Below are positions 1-8,599 of a stretch of DNA of 49,008 nucleotides, one piece after another. The notes under the pieces were generated by a model. It was not told where the DNA came from, did not search any database, and worked only from the letters and a program-made list of their open reading frames with translations. A program made the translations under genes and the position numbers. Origin of the DNA: Lachnospiraceae bacterium UBA4381 (GTDB taxonomy: Bacteria; Bacillota; Clostridia; Lachnospirales; Lachnospiraceae); NCBI GenBank assembly GCA_002391105.1, contig DGRT01000173.1, positions 1-49,008 on the forward strand, read 5' to 3'. Position 1 is the stretch's first letter; every line of letters begins with the position of its first letter.

Positions 1-662
1 TAAATGAGCTTTTTTCTTCCATGGGTAACTTCACCTCTGCCTTCGGCATGGATCAGCTCAACTTTGGAACACTGCTCGGCTTTTATGCGGTTGAGGGAGG
101 AAATATACTGGGAATCGGTGGTGCATTTTTCGCTGCAATAGTAGGCGTAAATGCACTCATGAAGGAAGAGCAGCATAGAACAGCAGAGTTTCTTCTGACA
201 CATCCCGTATCCAGAGCGAGAGTCGTTACCGAAAAACTGATAAGCGTATTTGTCATCATTATCATCCTGAATATGGTTGTATTTGGCTGTTCTGTGCTTT
301 CTATACTTTTTATAGGTGAAAAGGTATTTACAAAGGAGCTGCTGCTGTTCCATCTGGCATATCTTTTTATGCAACTGGAGATAGCAGGAATATGCTTTGG
401 AATATCAGCATTTCTTACAAAGTCCGGTATGGGAATAGGAATCGGAGTTGCCGGTCTGATGTATCTGCTGAATATTGTAGCCAATATTTCTGAGGACGCT
501 AAGGCACTCAAATATATTACCCCTTTCGGATATACCGAAGGTGCTGATATAATCAATACACAGGAAATAAATATTCACTATCTGATTCCGGGTATTATAC
601 TTATGCTTATCGGAATCGCATGTGCATATATCAAATACACCAGAAAGGATATAGCATCATGA
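1..662 (+). CDS. ABC-2 family transporter permease, C-terminal part (cut by window edge)
   Basis: An integral membrane subunit of an ABC transporter, most likely an exporter. The reading frame is open to the left edge (in-frame codons N-E-L-F-S-S precede the first ATG at 21), so the true start lies outside the window. What is seen is the ABC-2 pattern: a conserved cytoplasmic stretch KEEQHRTAEFLLTHPVSR followed by four strongly hydrophobic segments, ending in GIILMLIGIACAYIKYTRKD. The stop overlaps the start of the following TetR remnant in an ATGA junction, so the two were one translationally coupled unit. Substrate cannot be told. The ATPase partner must lie upstream, outside the window. 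Confidence 0.85.
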   Translation, partial: NELFSSMGNFTSAFGMDQLNFGTLLGFYAVEGGNILGIGGAFFAAIVGVNALMKEEQHRTAEFLLTHPVSRARVVTEKLISVFVIIIILNMVVFGCSVLSILFIGEKVFTKELLLFHLAYLFMQLEIAGICFGISAFLTKSGMGIGIGVAGLMYLLNIVANISEDAKALKYITPFGYTEGADIINTQEINIHYLIPGIILMLIGIACAYIKYTRKDIAS

Positions 663-850
663 ATGATAAATTCTACGCTCTTCCCAAGGAGAAACAGGAC
701 AGGATACTCAATGCAGGCTTTAAGGTATTTTCACAGAATTCCTATAAGAAAAGCCCTATGAACGAATATGAAGGAAAAGTAGATGTAGATAAGGTCGTTA
801 AGGATTACCGCAAAATCATAGATTTCTGGAAGAAGCTTTATCTGAAATAA
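659..850 (+). pseudogene. TetR/AcrR regulator remnant with large internal deletion
   Basis: 63 codons. Residues 1-36 (MNDKFYALPKEKQDRILNAG...) are the classic opening of a TetR-family DNA-binding domain. The following residues (VDVDKVVKDYRKIIDFWKKL) look like the extreme C-terminus of the same kind of protein. TetR regulators are about 190-210 aa, so roughly 130-140 codons, including most of the helix-turn-helix and all of the ligand pocket, are missing in frame between MNE and YEGKV. The start is ATG at 659, inside the stop of the upstream permease. Its 3' end overlaps the convergent MalY gene by 35 bp. It cannot bind DNA as a TetR protein. The family call for the N-terminus is firm; the origin of the C-terminal half is inference. 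Confidence 0.75.
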
Positions 851-2054
851 GCTTCACTCCTTTACGTAGTCTGTCCAGACCATCCTCTACAAGGGCTCTC
901 GGACAGGCTACATTCATTCTGAGATATCCTCTTCCTGCCTCTCCATATACGCTTCCATCTGTTATCCAGAGTCCGGTACTTTTACGTATAAACCGGGCAG
1001 GCTCCATATTAACATTCTCACATATATCCGGCAGCTTCCCTGCATCAATCCAGCAAAGATATGTTGCGGACTCAGAAACATCTCTAAGCTCCGGAATATT
1101 TTCCTGAATATATTTTTTAACCAGCATTTTATTACCGCCGATATATTCTCTTAGTTCATCCAGCCACTCTTCTCCGTATTTATAGGCTGCAACAGCCGCC
1201 TGAACTGCAAATACATTGGGTTCAGCCACCTCATCAGTATTAAGCCCTCTCCAAACCTTATGCCTGAGAACAGGATTTGCCGCAAAAACAGCCGCACTGC
1301 AAAGCCCGGCTATATTAAAGGTTTTTGAAGGCGCTATGCAGGTTATACTTATATCCCTGTTAACCTCATTCACACTTGCAAATGGTATATACTCTCCCTT
1401 CGGACATATCAGGTCACAGTGTATCTCATCACTCACTACAGTGGTGCCATACTTTGCGCATATTTCACCGACTCTGCTTAGAGTATCTTTGTCCCAGACT
1501 ATTCCTATGGGATTCTGCGGATTACAGAATATAAGCATGGAAACCTGAGGATCTGAGACCTGCTTCTCAAAGAGCTCCCAGTCGATCTCAAAATGTCCAG
1601 CACCTGCTTCACTATCCTCAGAGGCAATCGCTTCATTCTCTATATATTTAAGCGGGCATTCCACAGGAACCCTGCCGTTATTAAGTATGGAATTGAAGAA
1701 AATATTATAGACAGGAGTAAATATAAGTACCTTTTCGGCAGGTGTAGTAAGCTTCCTCACTATACTGGATATAGCCGGCACTACTCCTGTGCAGAATATC
1801 AGCCAGTCCTTCTCAATAGTAAAATGATGTCTTTTCTTCCACCAGTCTATATAGCTCTCACTCCATTCATCCGGTACTATGGAATAACCAAATACTGCAT
1901 TTTGAGCGCGTTTCATAATAGCCTCGGTTATCTCCGGGACTGTTTCAAAGTCCATATCTGCTACCCACATAGGAAGCTCGCCGTCAGAGATTTCCCACTT
2001 TAGTGAATTTGTTCCTGATCTATCTATTATTTTGTCAAAATTATACTTAGACAT
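816..2054 (-). CDS. MalY/PatB-type PLP-dependent C-S lyase / aminotransferase
   Basis: Fold-type I PLP enzyme of about 412 aa, the usual size for MalY/PatB proteins (cystathionine beta-lyase or related aminotransferase activity, cytoplasm). Visible motifs: the N-terminal signature WVADMDF (31-37), the NPQNPIG turn (178-184), SDEIHCDL (208-215) with the PLP-pyridine Asp, and the Schiff-base lysine K244 in APSKTFNIAGL. The ATG at 2054 is preferred over one at 2099 because GAGG lies 8 nt upstream of it and family members begin MSKYNFD. It follows the DUF3737 gene by 41 nt, probably in one transcript. Its last codons run into the convergent TetR remnant, giving an unusual tail (SDKASSRNL). Confidence 0.9.
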   Translation of the reverse strand: MSKYNFDKIIDRSGTNSLKWEISDGELPMWVADMDFETVPEITEAIMKRAQNAVFGYSIVPDEWSESYIDWWKKRHHFTIEKDWLIFCTGVVPAISSIVRKLTTPAEKVLIFTPVYNIFFNSILNNGRVPVECPLKYIENEAIASEDSEAGAGHFEIDWELFEKQVSDPQVSMLIFCNPQNPIGIVWDKDTLSRVGEICAKYGTTVVSDEIHCDLICPKGEYIPFASVNEVNRDISITCIAPSKTFNIAGLCSAAVFAANPVLRHKVWRGLNTDEVAEPNVFAVQAAVAAYKYGEEWLDELREYIGGNKMLVKKYIQENIPELRDVSESATYLCWIDAGKLPDICENVNMEPARFIRKSTGLWITDGSVYGEAGRGYLRMNVACPRALVEDGLDRLRKGVKLISDKASSRNL

Positions 2055-2095
2055 AGCCTTTTCCTCATGCTTCAACATGGTATTATATCGGGAAA

Positions 2096-2977
2096 TCACT
2101 GTATGATTCCATCAAACTTATCAAGCTTCTCACCAATCTCTGCCTCTATAACAGTCTTATCCACATCAACCTCTGCAGGATCCATTATCAGCTTATCTAT
2201 CCTTGGCGCCTGAATCCTTCCACCGTATGGATTCATAACACTATCTATCTTATCTGTGATTTCCGCATCTACAGTCGAATATTCAAATGCCAGACTGGTT
2301 CCTGACAGCCTGCAGTTTACAAGCTTCAGACCCTCCACATAGCAAAGACCCTGAAGGCTTTTTATCTCGCAGTTGATCAGGGTAACATTCTTAGAGTTCC
2401 ACGCAAGATATTCTCCTTCTATATAGGAATCCCTGATTATTACATTTTCCGCATTCCAGACACAGTCCTTTGAATATAATACTGAGTTGGATATCTCCAC
2501 ATTCCTGCAGCCGTCGAAGCTGTAGTTACCATTCAGCACAAGATGGTCAACCTTTAGGTTACTTGAGTCCATTCCAAAATAATCTCCGGCAGCAGTCACA
2601 TTACTAAGTGTCACATCCTCGCACCACCACAGGGTTTCCTTAGCATCAGAAAGCTTTATATCCGACAGCGTAAGATTCCTGCATCTCCTGAACTCTTTAG
2701 GTGCATCTATCTGACAATTCTTTATAGAAAGGTTCTGACTATACCATACTCCGGCTCTTGCATTTTCCGCAAAATATGTCTCTTCTACATCTATATCCTT
2801 TGCATACCACAGAGGATACTTCCATCTGAAGGCTCCCCCTTTTACACTTATATCCTCCGCCTCCTTAAGCGGAGACTCACCAACATCAAATGTACAGTCA
2901 ACAACATCTATTCCCTTTGCCGCAAAAAGAGGCCTCTCTTCAGTAAAGCTCACTCCAGTAATTACATTTCTGCTCAT
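2096..2977 (-). CDS. DUF3737 family right-handed beta-helix protein
   Basis: 293 aa with a repeating pattern of short beta strands, each rung carrying N/C-hydrophobic motifs (for example VEISNSVLYSKDCVWNAENV and VTLINCEIKS). This is what a right-handed parallel beta-helix looks like and matches the DUF3737 family. There is no signal peptide or membrane segment, so it should be cytoplasmic. Its biochemical role is unknown. Family members recurrently sit next to MalY-like aminotransferases, as here (41 nt gap). The start ATG at 2977 has AAAGGA 8 nt upstream. Confidence 0.85.
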   Translation of the reverse strand: MSRNVITGVSFTEERPLFAAKGIDVVDCTFDVGESPLKEAEDISVKGGAFRWKYPLWYAKDIDVEETYFAENARAGVWYSQNLSIKNCQIDAPKEFRRCRNLTLSDIKLSDAKETLWWCEDVTLSNVTAAGDYFGMDSSNLKVDHLVLNGNYSFDGCRNVEISNSVLYSKDCVWNAENVIIRDSYIEGEYLAWNSKNVTLINCEIKSLQGLCYVEGLKLVNCRLSGTSLAFEYSTVDAEITDKIDSVMNPYGGRIQAPRIDKLIMDPAEVDVDKTVIEAEIGEKLDKFDGIIQ

Positions 2978-3004
2978 ATATTAAATCCTTTCCATTAATT
3001 CTTA

Positions 3005-3065
3005 TGTGACAAGGGGACAGGCACCTTGTCACCAAATGTGACAGGGGGACAGGCACCTTGTCACC
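3005..3065. repeat. Pair of REP-like hairpins (29 bp units, 3 bp apart)
   Basis: Two near-identical 29-bp units at 3005-3033 and 3037-3065 differ at one base. Each is an inverted repeat: unit 1 has a perfect 9-bp stem GTGACAAGG / CCTTGTCAC around the 9-nt loop GGACAGGCA; in unit 2 one pair is a G-T wobble. The second unit ends on the first base of the stop codon of the STAS gene. The motif resembles the dispersed GGACAGG/CCTTGTCAC palindromes of Clostridia. No transposase is beside it. Confidence 0.75.
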
Positions 3066-3373
3066 TAGCATAAATCGAGGAAGCCGCTATCCCTTACCAT
3101 TTCATACACTTCCGGTTTCATATTCGTTATCTTCATATTTCCGAATTCCAGTCTCAGCTTTTCAAGCACCCTAAGAACTGATAGAGATATACTTTCGATT
3201 CCCGCAGCATCAAAAAGAGTTCTGGTGTTAGTGCCATTATTAATAATATAATACATTTCCTTTTCAAACTGTATGTATGATCTAATAGAGGAAGTATCCG
3301 GAAGCTGAATAATCATTTCTCTGCCGCCGTCTCTGTAAACGATATTATATTCACCAAATATACCTTTATCCAT
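3065..3373 (-). CDS. STAS-domain protein (anti-sigma factor antagonist-like)
   Basis: 102 aa. The central block DAAGIESISLSVLRVLEKLRL (55-75) and the ending NMKPEVYEMVRDSGFLDL match the STAS fold of SpoIIAA/RsbV-type anti-anti-sigma factors. In those proteins a Ser/Thr in the DSSG motif is phosphorylated; here the motif is relaxed to SISLS, so a phosphoswitch is uncertain. It lies 59 nt downstream of the response regulator of the ABC exporter operon and may be co-transcribed. No cognate anti-sigma kinase is present in the window. Confidence 0.6.
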   Translation of the reverse strand: MDKGIFGEYNIVYRDGGREMIIQLPDTSSIRSYIQFEKEMYYIINNGTNTRTLFDAAGIESISLSVLRVLEKLRLEFGNMKITNMKPEVYEMVRDSGFLDLC

Positions 3374-3432
3374 ATAACTCCAATTACACTACTTAAGCCA
3401 TAATTCTCTGATATAATGATTATACTACAAAC

Positions 3433-4083
3433 TCAGGATTTTTTGCCTGTTAAATAATATACCGCAAGTGCTGTTCTATGTGAAAGATTCTCTTTAGAAA
3501 GAATGTTCGTAATATAGTTCTTCACAGTTCCCTCTGATATATACAGCTTTGATGCTATTTCCTTATTAGAAAGCCCCTCTGCTATCGCTCTCACTATATC
3601 CAGCTCTCTATCTGAATATCCGGAAGCATCAAATCCGCTTGAGGAGCTGTCTGCCGCTTCACTACGTGATGCTTTTTCCGCCAAAGATTCCAGCATTCCC
3701 TCCTCCATAACTCCGGTTCCGGCATATACAGACTTGATCATCTGCTTCAAATGCTCCGGAGTATGATTCTTGATGAGGTACCCCTTGGCTCCATTTTGAA
3801 GAGCCTTTCTTACCAGATCATCATCATCGAAGGTGGTAAGTATCAAAACCTTGCCCAGATTATGCTCAACTATATATCCGGTCGCCTCTATTCCATCCAT
3901 TTCCGGCATCTGAATATCCATCAGGAATACATCCGGTCTTTCCTGCTCTGCCAGCTCTATCGCTTCCCGTCCGTTAGCTGCACATCCCAGAACCTGAAAA
4001 TCCTCATCCACATCCAGAATGATCTTCATACCATCTCGTACAAAATCACTGTCATCTGCAATTATAACCCTGATCTTATCCAT
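3433..4083 (-). CDS. NarL/LuxR-family response regulator
   Basis: 216 aa DNA-binding response regulator. The receiver domain occupies residues 3-120, with the acidic pair D10-D11, phospho-acceptor D56 (VFLMDIQMPEMDG) and a conserved Lys in KGYLIK. The C-terminal LuxR-type helix-turn-helix has YSDRELDIVRAIAEGLSNKEIA and LYISEGTVKNYITNIL. It is the partner of the kinase encoded just upstream (4363-5508). The ATG at 4083 directly abuts the TGA of an 11-codon mini-ORF from the tandem array between the two genes, suggesting translational coupling. By family it probably controls the exporter operon, possibly through the ACT-N2-AGT palindrome at 8807. Confidence 0.95.
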   Translation of the reverse strand: MDKIRVIIADDSDFVRDGMKIILDVDEDFQVLGCAANGREAIELAEQERPDVFLMDIQMPEMDGIEATGYIVEHNLGKVLILTTFDDDDLVRKALQNGAKGYLIKNHTPEHLKQMIKSVYAGTGVMEEGMLESLAEKASRSEAADSSSSGFDASGYSDRELDIVRAIAEGLSNKEIASKLYISEGTVKNYITNILSKENLSHRTALAVYYLTGKKS

Positions 4084-4091
4084 TCACTTAT

Positions 4092-4240
4092 CCCCTTCAT
4101 ATATTACTGTTCCCATCATATATTACTGTCCCCATCATATATTATAGCCCCTTCATATATTACTGCCCCATCATATATTACTGCCCCATTAAATATTACT
4201 GCCCCATTATATATTACCGTCCCATAATATATTACTGCCC
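4092..4240 (-). repeat. Eight-copy tandem repeat (18-19 bp) carrying SD-ATG mini-ORFs
   Basis: Eight imperfect copies with the plus-strand core CATATATTACTGCCCC, spaced 19, 19, 18, 18, 18, 18 and 18 bp, fill the gap between the sensor kinase and the response regulator. On the coding (minus) strand most units read GGGGCAGTAATATATG, a purine-rich SD-like tract followed about 9 nt later by ATG. Several units form tiny reading frames such as ATG-ATG-GGG-CAG-TAA or ATG-GGG-CAG-TAA. The unit nearest the regulator opens an 11-codon frame (MMGTVIYEGDK) that stops immediately before the regulator ATG. One unit contains TATAAT. Confidence 0.85.
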
Positions 4241-4362
4241 CCACTCGTTACCATTCACAATTAACTCAGAATACACTCCTGATTCCACAGAGGTATGAAA
4301 CGGTACACCGTAAACCAAGTAACTGATACATCCGCGCAGAATAACCCTTCACGCATATCGAC

Positions 4363-5508
4363 TTAAAACGCAGCTGTAGTGGGCTGCAGCGGAAGCAGTG
4401 TATTTACCGTAAAGCCTGCTTCTGTTTCAAAGCTGATATTGCCGCCCGCATTTCGGACTCTCCGTCTCATTCCGGAGATTCCCATTCCATCTACTATAGA
4501 GTCACAGCCCTTGCCATCGTCTGACACCGTACATCTGACCATCTCATTCATTACTATTATTTTTATATCTATTCTCCTGCATCTGGAATACTTCATGGAA
4601 TTAGTAACCGCTTCAAATGTATTATCAAGTATTACCTCCCACAGCTCATTGGATATACCGGACAGGTTTCCCTCAGTTGTAAGTTCTGCCTCCACGCCTT
4701 TATTATTGCAGTCGTTACACAGCTCATATATCTGGAGAAGTGCCATCTTCTTTTTCTCAGGACGTTCCCTTCTAAGTATTGCCCTTATCTCATCCATTCC
4801 TGTACGGAGCTGATCTATAACTGACTGCAGCATACTCCTTGCCTTCTCAGGCTCCGCATCCATTATGACCTTTGCCGCTTCCAGTTGATATATGGAACCA
4901 TTTATATTATGCCCCAGCTTATCATGAAGAGTCTGTGACAGCGCCGCCCTCTCCTCCAGAACCTGATTCTCAGCCCGTAGCATATTCTTCTTCAGCTCAG
5001 CCTTTACCTCATATTCCCTTGCCTCGTAGTCCCTCTTAAGCCCCTGCTGTGTAACAATATCCTCATACATTTGCGCTTCGTATCCGGCAACCACGTATTC
5101 ATGCTGAAGATAGAATATGATCAGCATAGTAATAACCATAAACTCTGTCAGATAGCCAACCGGACTATCAGCAAACAGCCACATATATATCAGCAGATAC
5201 ATATAATACTTAGCCTTTAGATGTACCAGAAGCTCAAAGCACAGAAATATGGCGAGAAGCACAAAGCTCATCCCACCATAGTATAATAGCATAGCCGTCA
5301 CAGCTATCACCCCTGAGAATAATAGCTGCCTTTTACCCTCTATCAGTTCCTTAAGAGTCATTAAGGTTATATAACACGAAACAAGCAGGAGTATCCTGAT
5401 AGATACCCCTGTCCTGCTTTGTAGTTCCAGAAATCCATACATACCATATATCAGCATCAGCAGGATTCGGACCAGTATATAATAATTACTTTTTAAGAAT
5501 TTCCCCAT
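4363..5508 (-). CDS. Sensor histidine kinase, DesK/LiaS type (HisKA_3)
   Basis: 381 aa membrane kinase. Residues 10-140 form about five to six hydrophobic segments with little extracytoplasmic sequence, as in intramembrane-sensing kinases. A coiled linker (150-190) leads to the HisKA_3 phospho-acceptor site LHDKLGHNING with H195. The HATPase domain shows the N box (NTFEAVTNSMKYS) and G boxes (DDGKGC, GMGISGMRRRV). The start at 5508 has AAGGA 7 nt upstream and lies 16 nt inside the end of the preceding permease gene, so the operon is translationally coupled. It likely senses the substrate or envelope effect of the exporter encoded with it. Confidence 0.93.
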   Translation of the reverse strand: MGKFLKSNYYILVRILLMLIYGMYGFLELQSRTGVSIRILLLVSCYITLMTLKELIEGKRQLLFSGVIAVTAMLLYYGGMSFVLLAIFLCFELLVHLKAKYYMYLLIYMWLFADSPVGYLTEFMVITMLIIFYLQHEYVVAGYEAQMYEDIVTQQGLKRDYEAREYEVKAELKKNMLRAENQVLEERAALSQTLHDKLGHNINGSIYQLEAAKVIMDAEPEKARSMLQSVIDQLRTGMDEIRAILRRERPEKKKMALLQIYELCNDCNNKGVEAELTTEGNLSGISNELWEVILDNTFEAVTNSMKYSRCRRIDIKIIVMNEMVRCTVSDDGKGCDSIVDGMGISGMRRRVRNAGGNISFETEAGFTVNTLLPLQPTTAAF

Positions 5509-6746
5509 TCCTCGTTCCTTCTAAGTTTAAGTCCCAGACCGCCCAAGCTTATTACAACTGCCAGATAGGCTACCGTAATACATATTAACATACCAAAGGC
5601 ACTATTGTCGTGGGTAAATATCATTTCTGCACATTCCAGAAACCACTTTTGCGGCACCAGGGACGATATTACCTTGATGAAATCAGATGTGTTATTAAGC
5701 GGGAAATAAAGTCCGCTCAGCAGTGCCGAGAAGCACCATACAGCGAAGGCAGCTACATTTGCACTCATTACATCACCCAAAACAATACCTAGGAATAAGC
5801 TTATAGAGCCAAATATTAATCCCAGCAGGAAGATCATAAGCAGGAACAGAAACCGGTTCATCCCAAGACTATCCTCACCTGTTATCAGGGTACAGATTCC
5901 CATTACCACTGTTGACATTATCGAGATAAACAGTACCGAGATGAACTTCGCACCAAAATACCTGATTGAGCCGGTTCCTGTCAGACCAATTCTGGTATAT
6001 ACGCCATTTTTCTGCTCATTAATAGCTGTGTGCGCCACAAATATTCCGCAGAATACAAATCCCAGAGTCATAAATGCAAATGCATATCCCAGTTGTGTCT
6101 TATGATTAACCTGCTCTGCTGTGAGGCTTTTGCCTGAAGAACCGGCAATGGATATAACATGTTTATCAGAATATATATCGTCCATTGTCTCTATATAATC
6201 CGTACCCATCAGAGCTGCTTTATTAATATAAAACTCGATATCTGATTTGAGAACTGATGTTCTTTCATCATCAGAGAGCTCATATACCTTTATACTTTTC
6301 GCCAGCTCACCTGCCGACTTCCCCTCTTCAAATCCGGGATACAGATATATGCTGACTCCCATTCTGTCCTCATATCCATCTCTGGACATATGTTTATCCA
6401 GAAATTCATCTGTAAAAACTTCACCCTCACTATCAGTCATATCAGCTCTGACAACCAGATACAGTCCGGAATTAGCCAGATTCTTAAGCAGTCCCTCTGA
6501 CATTTCGGTGCCGGCAGCATCATATACCTTGATCAGATACTCACCGTTTCCACCATTATATGCAACCTTATCATCTTCATTATTCAGTTCTATAATCTTA
6601 CCGGCTTCCTTCTCCATATATGCAGCGGAGCTGTCAAACTTAATCTTAAGAATAATAGTTGACAGGAGCGGAGTCAGACATAGAAAGAACCAGAACGCCT
6701 TCATCCTGAGTAACAGCTTCATACTTGTTTTAACCAATGCTAACAT
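5493..6746 (-). CDS. ABC-2 type exporter permease (second subunit)
   Basis: 417 aa. One N-terminal membrane helix (about 14-34), a large extracytoplasmic domain (about 35-220) and five to six C-terminal helices from AFAFMTLGFVFCGIFVAHTAINEQKNGVYTRIGLTG onward; this is the ABC2_membrane_3 / YhgE-like layout. It overlaps the first permease by 7 nt and the kinase gene by 16 nt. With its neighbour it should make a heterodimeric membrane channel driven by the ATPase at 7847-8599. The substrate is unknown; adjacent two-component genes suggest a peptide, lantibiotic or membrane-active compound. Confidence 0.9.
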   Translation of the reverse strand: MLALVKTSMKLLLRMKAFWFFLCLTPLLSTIILKIKFDSSAAYMEKEAGKIIELNNEDDKVAYNGGNGEYLIKVYDAAGTEMSEGLLKNLANSGLYLVVRADMTDSEGEVFTDEFLDKHMSRDGYEDRMGVSIYLYPGFEEGKSAGELAKSIKVYELSDDERTSVLKSDIEFYINKAALMGTDYIETMDDIYSDKHVISIAGSSGKSLTAEQVNHKTQLGYAFAFMTLGFVFCGIFVAHTAINEQKNGVYTRIGLTGTGSIRYFGAKFISVLFISIMSTVVMGICTLITGEDSLGMNRFLFLLMIFLLGLIFGSISLFLGIVLGDVMSANVAAFAVWCFSALLSGLYFPLNNTSDFIKVISSLVPQKWFLECAEMIFTHDNSAFGMLICITVAYLAVVISLGGLGLKLRRNEEWGNS

Positions 6747-7834
6747 TCGCCCTTCCCCCTTCTGATAGTTCCTGTTAATACAGCCACCAGAGAACAGATA
6801 ACCATGATTCCCAGCGTAAATACGATACTGCTGACAACATAATCACTGTGCCCCATACAGGACAGCTCCACCAGAGCCCTGTTTACGTGATAAATAGGTG
6901 ATATATCCTTCAGTATCTGTGGGTGGGATGAGAACATATATGTCTCGAAGCTTCCACCCCAGAATCCCATGAACCAGACCACTGCAAATACACCGATAAT
7001 AGTAACTACTGTATTTTGGGTTATGCTGTAAACCATTAGTCCAAATGCAGTTGATGCAGCCGCAGACAGTACAACTATTAAGAAGGACAGTAGCGGCGCT
7101 CCCCAATGAACCCCAAATACAAGAATGGTTATCAGAGCTGATATTATAGAGGAAACAGAAACCACCAGAACCATCGGAATAAACTTCGCCAGATAGAGTT
7201 TAACCCCGGACAGACCTGATACCTCCAGCTTCTTGCCTATATGATACTTCTTCTCGGCAGTGAAAATACCGGCTCCACACACGATAGCACACCATCCGAA
7301 ATATACTACTTCGATGATTCCATAATAATCTACGGCATCAATCGGCTCCATGAAGGATGCTTTTTCCAATACGAGTTCTACTTCCCCGCTCTCTCCGACA
7401 CCGCCGGCCGCAGTCATTATCTCAGCAGCCGATCTGGTCAGAAAGGTCGTGATCATATATTCAAGAGCCTTGGCACCATACTTCTCAGCATCATTTTCGT
7501 AAATGGTATATCCTCCATCCTCTTCAAATACTACGAAACCTGCCAGCTCCTCTTCCCGGATAAGCTTCTCTATGTCACCGTCTGAATACTCATACAGATT
7601 TATATTTTCTTCCTCTGCCACAGGTTTGATATAGTCTATAATCTCACTGCCTGCTGCAGCCTCCAGCCTGTAGCCTGCCTTAACAGAGTCACCGGATTCA
7701 TACTTCTCCATCATATCTCCAAAGGCGCTGGACAGCATAGCTACCAGAATAATGGGAGTAACAATATACAGCAGAATATTGGTAGCACTCCGCATCATCA
7801 GTTTAAAATTGTTTTTTACCAAATAACGTATCAT
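6740..7834 (-). CDS. ABC-2 type exporter permease (first subunit)
   Basis: 364 aa with the same topology as the next gene: N-terminal helix at about 18-38, extracytoplasmic domain about 39-175, then helices beginning YYGIIEVVYFGWCAIVCGAGIFTAEKKYHIGKKLEVSGL. The EKKYHIGKKLEVSGL loop is the conserved cytoplasmic coupling region of ABC-2 permeases. ATG at 7834 has AGAGGGG 6 nt upstream. It starts 12 nt after the ATPase gene and overlaps the second permease, so the two permeases should be made in equal amounts. Confidence 0.9.
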   Translation of the reverse strand: MIRYLVKNNFKLMMRSATNILLYIVTPIILVAMLSSAFGDMMEKYESGDSVKAGYRLEAAAGSEIIDYIKPVAEEENINLYEYSDGDIEKLIREEELAGFVVFEEDGGYTIYENDAEKYGAKALEYMITTFLTRSAAEIMTAAGGVGESGEVELVLEKASFMEPIDAVDYYGIIEVVYFGWCAIVCGAGIFTAEKKYHIGKKLEVSGLSGVKLYLAKFIPMVLVVSVSSIISALITILVFGVHWGAPLLSFLIVVLSAAASTAFGLMVYSITQNTVVTIIGVFAVVWFMGFWGGSFETYMFSSHPQILKDISPIYHVNRALVELSCMGHSDYVVSSIVFTLGIMVICSLVAVLTGTIRRGKGEC

Positions 7835-7846
7835 TTATCTTCCCCT

Positions 7847-8599
7847 CTAATAATCTCTCAGCTTCTTACCCGTCATAGTCAGGAACACTTCCTCAAGGGT
7901 TATGGAGGAAGTATCATCCACCACCATTTTCTTGAGCTCCTCGCTGGTTCCCGTCGCAATAACCTTGCCATTATCCATAATTGCTATCTTGGTACAGATG
8001 GCTTCAACCTCTTCCATATAGTGGCTTGTGTATATAATAGTCGCACCATTCTTATTAGATTCCTTGATCTTATCCAGAATAAAGTTTCTGGACTGCGGAT
8101 CGATGCCAACTGTCGGTTCATCGAATATCAGCAGACTGGGATGATGTCCTATGGCACAGGCAATATTCAGCCTTCTCTTCATACCACCGGAAAATGTCTT
8201 TGCATAGTCATTTTTCTTTTCCAGCAGACCGACATACTCAAGAGATTCCTCTATTCTCTGTTTCAGCTCCTGCCCCTTGATACCATACAGAGAGGTAAAC
8301 AGCTCCACATTCTCCCAGGCCTTCAGATTTCCGTGAATTGCCAGCTCCTGTGGAATGTAACCCAGCTCATGAATCAGTTCATTACGGTGCTTCTTAAAAT
8401 CCTGCCCCTTAAAATCCACCTCTCCAAGGGTAGGCTTTACTATACCGCATATCATATTCATGGTGGTACTCTTACCTGCTCCATTCGGTCCGAGGAGTCC
8501 GAATATTTCTCCCTCCTCTATTTCGATATTCAGATTATCAACTACAACTCTGTTATCATATTTTTTCGTAAGATCCTTGGTTTTTAGAATTATTCCCAT
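7847..8599 (-). CDS. ABC transporter ATP-binding protein
   Basis: 250 aa ATPase of the ABC-2 exporter class. Walker A GPNGAGKST (37-45), Q-loop GYIPQELAIHGNL, signature FSGGMKRRLNIA, Walker B LLIFDEPTVGID and the switch His in IIYTSHYMEEVE are all intact. The ATG at 8599 is chosen because GGAG lies 7 nt upstream and family proteins begin at this point; an in-frame ATG at 8755 would add 52 residues without homology. First gene of an operon that continues with two permeases, kinase and regulator. Confidence 0.95.
   Translation of the reverse strand: MGIILKTKDLTKKYDNRVVVDNLNIEIEEGEIFGLLGPNGAGKSTTMNMICGIVKPTLGEVDFKGQDFKKHRNELIHELGYIPQELAIHGNLKAWENVELFTSLYGIKGQELKQRIEESLEYVGLLEKKNDYAKTFSGGMKRRLNIACAIGHHPSLLIFDEPTVGIDPQSRNFILDKIKESNKNGATIIYTSHYMEEVEAICTKIAIMDNGKVIATGTSEELKKMVVDDTSSITLEEVFLTMTGKKLRDY

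Noticed and set aside
83..556. 157-codon minus-strand ORF antisense to the ABC-2 permease
   Set aside because: No homology or ribosome site; the plus-strand frame encodes clear membrane helices.
4092..4240. Iterons or CRISPR
   Set aside because: No spacers, no replication initiator nearby, and the units lie inside a transcribed two-component operon.
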